From Pseudonocardiales bacterium (GTDB taxonomy: Bacteria > Actinomycetota > Actinomycetes > Mycobacteriales > Jatrophihabitantaceae): DNA of 13,238 bases. The position numbers and the translations under genes were made by a program. Below are positions 1 to 5,647 of the stretch, piece by piece. The notes beneath the pieces are model-generated. The model saw only the letters and a program-made list of their open reading frames with translations, did not search any database and was not told where the DNA came from. Location: assembly GCA_030840415.1 (NCBI GenBank), contig JAVEEO010000537.1, forward strand, positions 1 through 13,238. The letters run 5' to 3'. Position 1 is the first letter of the stretch. Each line of letters opens with the position of its first letter.

Positions 1-79
1 AGATCAGGGTGAGATCAAAGTCCTGGGACTCTTCATGCCAGCGGAGGATGACGTCAAATTCAACAAATTTGCTCTTCAT
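1..79 (-). CDS. 5' end of an unidentified leftward gene, cut by the window edge
   Basis: Reading leftward from the ATG at 79-77, the frame is open for 26 codons to base 2. The peptide begins MKSKFVEFDVILRW and continues with alternating hydrophobic and charged residues (a DFDLTLI segment), which looks like the first beta strands of a folded domain rather than random translation. A GGGGA stretch sits about five bases upstream of the ATG and could be the ribosome binding site. Codon use is more A/T-rich than in the glg genes, like the foreign-looking block at 9113-12860. The family cannot be identified from 26 residues. The gene lies downstream of, and in the same direction as, the decayed sequence at 161-711. 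Confidence 0.5.
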   Translation of the reverse strand, partial: MKSKFVEFDVILRWHEESQDFDLTLI

Positions 80-160
80 CCGGATCCCCGTTCCGGACGG
101 ACCAACGTGCTGGGTACTACGTACAGCCCATCCGCAGCGAATAACTATAGCCTCGACTTC

Positions 161-586
161 TTACGCGGGGTATACCTTCGCTGGCGGCAATGATGAGTGC
201 GTTGGTACATGCGGTAAGGGTTGCCGCAATGCATTCGTGGCAAGAGCGCTGACCGGCGGGTCACCTGGCCAGTGCGACCCATCGGGTTCTCGGCCACGTG
301 CCCGCTCCTTGATGTCGAGATTGTCGGGTACGTCAGGAAGAACTGGGGTGGTCCGGCCGACTAATCGCGCGATTTCCTCTCCGATGACCAGACCCACCGA
401 AGGTGAAGAAGTTGCGCATACTGCTTGTGAGACGAATTGACGTACCGCCTGCAAACAGCCGAGGCAGGTCACCCTGCAGGTACCGCGGAGTCTCGATGCG
501 AAGGCCGTCGAAGTCGAAGCGCGCAAATGAGGTGCTGGTTGAGCGGATGAGCGCCTGCTGCAGCCCCGTTCGGCCGTCGGCAACTG
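161..586 (-). pseudogene. Decayed leftward coding remnant, origin unknown
   Basis: No intact gene is seen, but the minus strand has protein-like stretches in two different frames. One frame runs from the glgE-like fragment down to a TGA at 335-333 and reads AIRAAVADGRTGLQQAL, later FARFDFDGLRIETPRY and RLTSSMRNFFTFGGSG. The second overlaps near 400, reads VGLVIGEEIARLVGRTTPVL and then PDNLDIKERARGREPDGS, and stops at a TAA near 161. The simplest reading is one former gene with a frameshift around 385-400. It has no start codon of its own and no recognised family motif. Its base composition is intermediate between the glg genes and the A/T-rich cassette. Bases 80-160 contain nothing I can support beyond leader sequence for the gene at 1-79. 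Confidence 0.4.
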
Positions 587-711
587 CCGCCCGGATCGCG
601 AACGCCGCCGGGGCCGCCGTGCACCAGGAACTGGTTCAGGATGTCGGGGGTGTTCGGGAAGAAGTTGGGACGCATGTAGTCGGCGGTGGCGAGCAGTTCC
701 TCGCCGGCTAG
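587..711 (-). pseudogene. Internal fragment of glgE (second, broken copy)
   Basis: About 120 bp match the intact glgE at roughly 3868-3990 almost base for base and in the same orientation. The translated part reads MRPNFFPNTPDILNQFLVHG against MRPNFFPNTPDILNEFLVHG in the intact gene. It covers GlgE residues of about 528-563, including the FPNTPD segment that carries the third conserved acidic residue of GH13 enzymes. Near 608-615 the copy has one extra base in a G/C run, which shifts the frame. Homology stops sharply at about 587 and 708, and neither side continues as glgE. It cannot encode a working enzyme. It is either a relic of a duplication or a piece copied by recombination next to the HNH-type gene. 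Confidence 0.85.
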
Positions 712-759
712 GACGACTTGGCGCGCCAGATCCCGAAGCGGTTGCCCTGATAACCGCGG

Positions 760-1158
760 TCAGTCGATCAGCCGCCGGAGCATCCGTAACAGCCAGGGGC
801 CCTCGCCCTTGTGATAGGACTCCGACAGGTACCGACCGACGGCTCGGGCCTTCCACAGGCAGACGGCCAGCAGTCCGATCGCCGCGAACCAGGCGGCCGA
901 GAGCAGCACCAACTTCGGTTCCACCGATCCGCCGGCAAACCAGGACCGCCACACAGTGGGGCAGGCCAGGCCCAAGAACAGCAGCATCCAGCCGCACAGC
1001 AGCACCCCGGCGCCCAGGGCGAGCCAGCCCTTCGCTGGCGTGCGGTCGCTGCCGTTGAGGACGCATCGGGCATAGCGGAGCAGGATGGCGACGCTCACGA
1101 TGGAAGGGCCGCCCGCGAACGTCAACAGGTCCGCGGCGACGTCGGTGCTGGCCGCCAC
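760..1158 (-). CDS. Small membrane protein, function unknown (132 aa)
   Basis: The GTG at 1158-1156 is chosen because GGGAGGT lies six bases upstream and the codon sits two bases after the TAG of the preceding gene, which indicates translational coupling. The 132-residue product has two clear hydrophobic segments, about residues 44-66 (GWLALGAGVLLCGWMLLFLG) and 83-103 (LVLLSAAWFAAIGLLAVCLW). Between them is a short loop with a WRSWFAGG stretch, and the C-terminal tail is basic (LLRMLRRLID). A weaker hydrophobic stretch near residues 18-34 might be a third segment. I recognise no family. Codon use is typical of the high-GC host. It probably forms a two-gene unit with the frameshifted gene upstream, so loss of that gene may leave this one without its partner. 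Confidence 0.7.
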   Translation of the reverse strand: MAASTDVAADLLTFAGGPSIVSVAILLRYARCVLNGSDRTPAKGWLALGAGVLLCGWMLLFLGLACPTVWRSWFAGGSVEPKLVLLSAAWFAAIGLLAVCLWKARAVGRYLSESYHKGEGPWLLRMLRRLID

Positions 1159-1160
1159 GG

Positions 1161-1887
1161 CTACCTCCCGGCCGGCAGCTGGTTCTTCGGAAAGGCGTCG
1201 CCGACGATGACCTGCCACGGCTTGGCGTCCTCGCCGAGGATGGGCTCGATGTCGATGTCGATGTCGATGTCGATGCCGGAGCGCCGGACGTTGTCGATGA
1301 AGGCGTCGCGGCGGTCCTCGGACTCGAACACCACGACCGTGCCGGAGAAGGAGGAACCCCTTGCGCCGGCCCTCGGTCCGGGCGCCGCGCAGCGACCAGG
1401 CCATCGTCAGCTGGTCGGCGTCGTCGGTGTAGGTGGCGAGCAGGGTGGTGCGCATCGTGCGGGCCGAGGTGAGCGGTACCCGGAACAGCGCCTGGATCTC
1501 GAAGTCCTCGATGACCCGGTTGAGCTGCCGGCTGATCTCGATCAGGATCAGGGACCGCTCGGAGGTCAGGCTGGTGGGGACGGGCCCGTCGTCGGTGGTG
1601 CGCTCGTAGGCGTTGCGCACCATGGCGTCCAGGTAGGCCGCGACCAGCTGCTTGGGGTCCGACCGCACCCCGACCCGGCGGGCGACAACCTGTTCCAGTT
1701 GTTGCCGCTCGCCATTGGTCAGTCCTGTCGTGAGCCGCAGGTTACTGCCGCTGCGCTGGCTCGCCCAGCAAGCAGGCCTGGACGTTCCGTCAGGACGGCG
1801 GTCGGTGTCTGCGACAGAGCTGTTCTCCTCATCCTGCTTGACGGCCAGCCGAGCCGGAGCGACGCGATGAAGCCCAGCCCTCGGCAT
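1161..1887 (-). pseudogene. Frameshifted gene of unknown function upstream of the small membrane protein
   Basis: Two minus-strand frames join at about 1357-1360, where a run of four C (four G on the coding strand) seems to hold one base too many. Upstream the protein reads RSLILIEISRQLNRVIEDFE and then LFRVPLTSARTMRTTLLATY, ending in GARTEGRRKG. The shifted frame continues SSFSGTVVVFESEDRRDAF and ends WQVIVGDAFPKNQLPAGR with a TAG at 1163-1161. Both halves have strong high-GC codon bias, so both are real coding sequence. The start is uncertain. An ATG at 1887-1885 is in frame, but the first 60 or so residues look less protein-like than those from about 1715 downward. The C-terminal half contains a run of alternating Ile-Asp from a 6-bp repeat. 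The break may be a true mutation or a sequencing error in a homopolymer. No family is recognised. Confidence 0.65.
1246..1275. repeat. Five tandem copies of TCGATG
   Basis: Five perfect head-to-tail copies of the hexamer TCGATG lie inside the shifted half of the broken gene. On the coding strand they read as alternating Ile and Asp codons (IDIDIDID). Six-base units keep the frame, so copy-number changes would lengthen or shorten the protein without breaking it. Confidence 0.9.
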
Positions 1888-1894
1888 AGCCGCC

Positions 1895-3187
1895 TCATCG
1901 CGGGCTGACCCGGTGGTTGCGCCGCGGTGCCTGGGCAGGGTCGAGCCACGCTGGTGGGATGAACCAGGGCACGCCGTCGAGCATGGTGACGCGCCAACCG
2001 TGCCTGTCGATCCGGTCGTGGTGGAAGTCGCACAGCAGGGACAGGTTGTCCAGATCGGTCTGGCCGCCGGCCGACCACGGGACGACGTGGTGTTTCTCGG
2101 TCCACTCCGGCGGATCGGTGCAGCCGGGGAAGGCACAGCCCTGGTCGCGGGCGATCAGCGCCAGGGTCTGCTTCTCGGTGGCGCAGCGCTGAGTGGTTCC
2201 GTAGTTCAGTACGCCGCCCTTGCTGTTATGCACTACCCAGGTGATGGACGCCTGATCGGCCATCCGCAGCGCCTGGTCGACCGACAGCTTCTGCCCGAAG
2301 CTGGTCGTCGCCAGGCCGGTTCCGGTCTCGAACTGCTCGGCGGTCATGGTGATCAGCACGGTCGCCGGCACGCCGGCCGTCCGGGGGAGTTCCGCAGATC
2401 GCAGCGCGAGTTTGAGCACTGAGCGGAATGCATCGTGCATCCGCTGGCCGGCGGTCCGCTCGTCACGCTCACCGTCTGCCGCCGGCTTGGGTGCTGCCAG
2501 CGAGTGCAGCACCGCGTGGGCCAGAGCGGCGGTCTCGGAGTCCAGGTCCGCGGTGAGCCGGTGCATGCCTTCGCCATTGGGCACGCACGATAGGAACCGG
2601 TGCCGTTGCTGCCACTGTTCGTCGGCCAACGTGCCATCCGGAAGCAGGGTGTCCAGCAATTGCTTGGCGATACCGGCCAGGGTCGCGGCGTCGAACAGCT
2701 CGGCCTGCTCGACCAGGAATGCTTCCGCCTTGGCCAGTTCGTCCACGGCCAGCGAACTTGCGCGCAGCTTGCCGAGGCACCGGATGATCACGGCCGCCTG
2801 CCTCGCCGACACCAGGCCGCCGGCCCGGGTTGCCGCCAGCACCGGCAGTAACGGCTCGAGCCGTTCACCCGACAGTTGCACCCGGACTCCGAGTTCACGA
2901 GCGTGCCGGACCCGAATCGAACTCTCGCCCGGCGCCAGGTTGAGCAGCCCCGCGACGAACTGGCTGGTGCCACGCAGTACGTACCGAGCGGGAACGGCCC
3001 GCGCTTCAAGCTCGGGAATGGCCACGTTGTCGAACGACTCGGCGCTGCGACGCACCTTCTCCATCGTGCGAATCAGGCCCAGCAGTTGGCCCTCGTCCAG
3101 CACCGACAAGTCGGCAGCAGCCAACGACGATACGGCAGCCAGCGCGGCATCGGCCTGCGCCGACACTTGACTCGCCAACGTCGTCAT
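1895..3187 (-). CDS. DUF222 / HNH endonuclease-family protein (13E12-repeat type)
   Basis: The layout is that of the actinobacterial DUF222-HNH family (the REP13E12 group of Mycobacterium). A long, mostly helical DUF222 region covers about residues 10-330. A C-terminal HNH nuclease fold follows, with CAFPGC at 351-356 (zinc-type cysteines), EKHHVVPW around His366-His367, Asn381 in DLDNLSLLC, and His389-His390 in DFHHDR. All key HNH positions are present, so DNA cleavage is plausible, but no substrate is known for this family. The ATG at 3187 is preferred over the TTG two codons upstream. No clear Shine-Dalgarno is seen; a TAGGTT hexamer six bases upstream of the ATG suggests a leaderless transcript. 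The product is 430 residues, a usual length. It lies where mycobacteria have glgB next to glgE, and members of this family are often multicopy and linked to rearrangements. Confidence 0.92.
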   Translation of the reverse strand: MTTLASQVSAQADAALAAVSSLAAADLSVLDEGQLLGLIRTMEKVRRSAESFDNVAIPELEARAVPARYVLRGTSQFVAGLLNLAPGESSIRVRHARELGVRVQLSGERLEPLLPVLAATRAGGLVSARQAAVIIRCLGKLRASSLAVDELAKAEAFLVEQAELFDAATLAGIAKQLLDTLLPDGTLADEQWQQRHRFLSCVPNGEGMHRLTADLDSETAALAHAVLHSLAAPKPAADGERDERTAGQRMHDAFRSVLKLALRSAELPRTAGVPATVLITMTAEQFETGTGLATTSFGQKLSVDQALRMADQASITWVVHNSKGGVLNYGTTQRCATEKQTLALIARDQGCAFPGCTDPPEWTEKHHVVPWSAGGQTDLDNLSLLCDFHHDRIDRHGWRVTMLDGVPWFIPPAWLDPAQAPRRNHRVSPR

Positions 3188-3193
3188 ACCCAA

Positions 3194-3199
3194 AACCTA
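3194..3199 (-). promoter_or_regulatory. Possible -10 hexamer TAGGTT for the HNH gene
   Basis: On the minus strand TAGGTT fits the actinobacterial TANNNT -10 pattern and ends six bases before the ATG at 3187, the spacing expected of a leaderless transcript. I see no convincing -35 element at the usual distance. The rest of 3200-3361 between this gene and the end of glgE shows only short palindromes such as CGCTCGAGCG and no clear terminator. Confidence 0.3.
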
Positions 3200-3361
3200 G
3201 ACCAGGGGTACGACAACACTGGGAAGACGAATGCCCTAAATGCAATGGCCAAAGTCGCTCGAGCGGAGGAGATTCCGCAGCGCCACGACGACCACCGTCG
3301 CCACTGGGCTAACCGGGCGATACAGCCGTCCCGTGACCGGAACCGCGCCGTCCAAGCGGAA

Positions 3362-5557
3362 TCAGCGCCGCCGGACGTGGAAGATGTGCGAGGTCTGGTC
3401 GGGTGAGAGCCGGACGAAGTTGTGCTCGCCCCACTCGTAGTTGGCGCCGCTGAGCAGGTCCGCGACCAGGAAACTCTCGTCCGCGGCCACCCCCAGCTCG
3501 TTGAGGCGCAGGTGCACCCAGCCCTCCCGGGTGTTGTGCGGGTCCATCGAGCAGGCCACCAGGATGGTGTCGCCGGTCACCGAATCCCGCTTGGAGAACA
3601 CCAGGATCGCGTCGTTTTCGCAGCTGTGTATCCGCAGGTTGCGCAGCTGGTGCAACGCCGGGTGCGCCCGCCGGATCTCGTTCAGCCGCTTGAGGAACGG
3701 CGCCAGCGACTCACCCCGCTCGATCGCGCCCTGCAGGTCGCGCGGTCGCAACTGGTACTTCTCCGAGTTCAGGTACTCCTCGCTGCCCGGCCGCACCGGC
3801 GCGTTCTCGTACAGCTCGTAGCCGGAGTAGATGCCGTAGGTCGGCGACATCATCGACGCGAGCACCGCCCGGATCGCGAACGCCGGCGGGCCGCCGTGCA
3901 CCAGGAACTCGTTCAGGATGTCGGGGGTGTTGGGGAAGAAGTTGGGACGCATGTAGTCGGCGGCGGCGACCAGTTCCTCGCCGTACTGGCCCAGCTCCCA
4001 GGCGGTGTTGCGCCAGGTGAAGTAGGTGTAGCTCTGGGTGAAGCCGATCCGGGCCAGCTCGTGCATCATCGCCGGCCGGGTGAACGCCTCGGCCAGGAAC
4101 AGCACGTCCGGGTGCTGGGCCTTCACGGTGGCGATCAGCCACTGCCAGAAGTTCAGCGGCTTGGTGTGCGGATTGTCGACCCGGAAGATCTTCACCCCGC
4201 GCTCGACCCACAGCAGCGTCACCCGCAGGCACTCGGCGTACAGCCCCGCGGGGTCGTTGTCGAAGTTCAGCGGGTAGATGTCCTGGTACTTCTTGGGCGG
4301 GTTCTCGGCGTAGGCGATGGTGCCGTCCGGCAGCGTGGTGAACCACTCCGGATGCTCGCTGACCCAGGGGTGGTCCGGCGCGCACTGCAGCGCCAGGTCC
4401 AGCGCCACCTCCATGCCCAGCTCCCGGGTCCGGGCCACGAACGCGGCGAAGTCGGCCTCGGTGCCCAGCTCCGGATGGATCGCGTCGTGGCCGCCCTCGG
4501 CCGAGCCGATCGCCCACGGCGAGCCGGTGTCGGTCGGCTTGGCGTCCAGGGTGTTGTTCGGGCCCTTGCGGTTGACCCGCCCGATCGGGTGGATCGGCGG
4601 CAGGTACACCACGTCGAAGTTCAGGTCGGCGACGTAGTCCAGGTGCTTGGTCGCGTCGGCGAAGGTGCCGTGCCGGACCGGCCGGGCCGGGTCGTTGGGG
4701 TCACTGGCGAGCTCGGCGCCGATCGAGCGCGGGAAGAACTCGTACCAGGCGCCGTACAGCGCGCGCTCCCGATCCACCCAGACGCTGTAGCGCGGCGAGC
4801 GGGTGATCAGTTCGCGCACCGGGTGCTGATAGGCCAGCGCCCTGGCCTCGGCGCTCATCGCCCGGGTGATCCGCAGCGGTACGTCCTTCTCGGTGCGGCG
4901 CAGGTCGCGGGCCACCGTTCGGGCCAGTTCCACGTCCTCGGCCGTGCCGCCCGCGGTGATGATGTCGGCGGTCACCGCCTTGGCCGAGGTCAGCCCCTTG
5001 CCGACCGCGGACTCGGCCTTGGCGGCGTCCTTGACCGCCTTCGGCCGGGTGGCGGCGTCCGAGCGACTTGCGACCGCGGCCGCCGAAGCGGCCGACGACG
5101 CAGCCGAAGCGGCCGACGACGCCGTCGAGGCATCGGCCGGGTCGCTTTCGGCACCGCTCAGCGCGTCGGCGATCCGGTCGAACAGCCGGGCGCCGATCTC
5201 CAGGTCGTTGGCCAACTCCTCCGCGGTCTGGCCGGCGTCGACCTTGACCTCGACCGCGTGGTACCAGGTGGCCAGCGGATCGCCCCAGGCCTCGACGACG
5301 TAGTGCCAGGTGCCGGTGCTGTCGGCCACCACCTCGGCACGCCACCGGTCGGTGCCGCCGCCCAGCGGGTGCATCCGGTTGAAACCGGCCGCCACCCCGT
5401 CCGGCGAGCGCCACTGCACCGACGCCGCGACGGCGTCGTGGCCCTCCCGGAACACTGTCGCCTCGATGCCGATCGGCTCACCGACCACGGCCCGTGACGG
5501 CAACTCGCCGTGGGCGATTACCGGTTGTAATGAGTTGAGTCCTATGCGTCCGGCCAC
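3362..5557 (-). CDS. glgE: Alpha-1,4-glucan:maltose-1-phosphate maltosyltransferase GlgE
   Basis: GlgE (GH13 subfamily 3) transfers maltose from alpha-maltose-1-phosphate onto alpha-1,4-glucans. It is the polymerising step of the TreS-Pep2-GlgE-GlgB route in the cytoplasm. The 731-residue product has the expected parts: an N-terminal beta-sandwich domain (about 20-110), a helical insert, and the catalytic barrel from about 255. The nucleophile is Asp461 in FRVDNPHTKPLNFW, the acid/base is Glu490 in VLFLAEAFTRP, and the third acidic residue is Asp546 in FPNTPDILNEFLVHG. The C-terminal beta domain ends at FHVRRR. The GTG at 5557 is preceded by GGTGGG and by a TACGGT -10-like hexamer. Residues of about 139-165 are a low-complexity Ala/Ser stretch made by a 21-bp repeat. 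The gene diverges from glgP as in Mycobacterium tuberculosis (Rv1327c/Rv1328), but glgB is not downstream; an HNH-family gene is there instead. Confidence 0.97.
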   Translation of the reverse strand: MAGRIGLNSLQPVIAHGELPSRAVVGEPIGIEATVFREGHDAVAASVQWRSPDGVAAGFNRMHPLGGGTDRWRAEVVADSTGTWHYVVEAWGDPLATWYHAVEVKVDAGQTAEELANDLEIGARLFDRIADALSGAESDPADASTASSAASAASSAASAAAVASRSDAATRPKAVKDAAKAESAVGKGLTSAKAVTADIITAGGTAEDVELARTVARDLRRTEKDVPLRITRAMSAEARALAYQHPVRELITRSPRYSVWVDRERALYGAWYEFFPRSIGAELASDPNDPARPVRHGTFADATKHLDYVADLNFDVVYLPPIHPIGRVNRKGPNNTLDAKPTDTGSPWAIGSAEGGHDAIHPELGTEADFAAFVARTRELGMEVALDLALQCAPDHPWVSEHPEWFTTLPDGTIAYAENPPKKYQDIYPLNFDNDPAGLYAECLRVTLLWVERGVKIFRVDNPHTKPLNFWQWLIATVKAQHPDVLFLAEAFTRPAMMHELARIGFTQSYTYFTWRNTAWELGQYGEELVAAADYMRPNFFPNTPDILNEFLVHGGPPAFAIRAVLASMMSPTYGIYSGYELYENAPVRPGSEEYLNSEKYQLRPRDLQGAIERGESLAPFLKRLNEIRRAHPALHQLRNLRIHSCENDAILVFSKRDSVTGDTILVACSMDPHNTREGWVHLRLNELGVAADESFLVADLLSGANYEWGEHNFVRLSPDQTSHIFHVRRR
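5082..5123. repeat. 21-bp tandem repeat (two copies) within glgE
   Basis: The unit GCCGAAGCGGCCGACGACGC plus one base occurs twice in a row, differing only in the last base. In glgE it encodes the Ala/Ser-rich segment SSAASAASSAASAA between the N-terminal sandwich and the following helices. The repeat is in frame, so it changes only the length of a flexible stretch. Confidence 0.8.
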
Positions 5558-5563
5558 CGACCC

Positions 5564-5569
5564 ACCGTA
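5564..5569 (-). promoter_or_regulatory. Possible -10 hexamer TACGGT for glgE
   Basis: On the minus strand TACGGT (TANNNT) ends six bases before the glgE GTG at 5557. That would start the transcript at or beside the start codon, although a GGTGGG stretch could also act as a ribosome binding site. No good -35 is seen. Confidence 0.3.
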
Positions 5570-5634
5570 TCGTTCCGGCTCGCCCGGCCGATAGCTGGTG
5601 GCGCCCGTATTCTGTAAGCGCTACCGAGAGCCGC

Positions 5635-5640
5635 TATCGT
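5635..5640 (+). promoter_or_regulatory. Possible -10 hexamer TATCGT for glgP
   Basis: TATCGT fits TANNNT and ends seven bases before the ATG at 5648. This is the spacing expected if transcription begins at the A of that ATG. No Shine-Dalgarno precedes the ATG, which agrees with a leaderless message. The -35 region (around 5611-5617) is a poor match to TTGACA. Confidence 0.4.
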
Positions 5641-5647
5641 GTGCGGA

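Noticed and set aside
1246..1275. CRISPR-like repeat
   Set aside because: Six-base units without spacers inside a coding frame are a microsatellite, not a CRISPR array.
760..2136. A single 458-codon minus-strand reading frame
   Set aside because: It runs through three real coding segments in only partly the right frame: the out-of-frame end of the HNH gene, the first half of the frameshifted gene, then a nonsense Arg/His-rich stretch before the small membrane protein. The pieces are better described separately.
3422..5497. Long plus-strand open frame opposite glgE
   Set aside because: Antisense shadow of glgE; composition is Arg/Val/Gly-rich with no domain.
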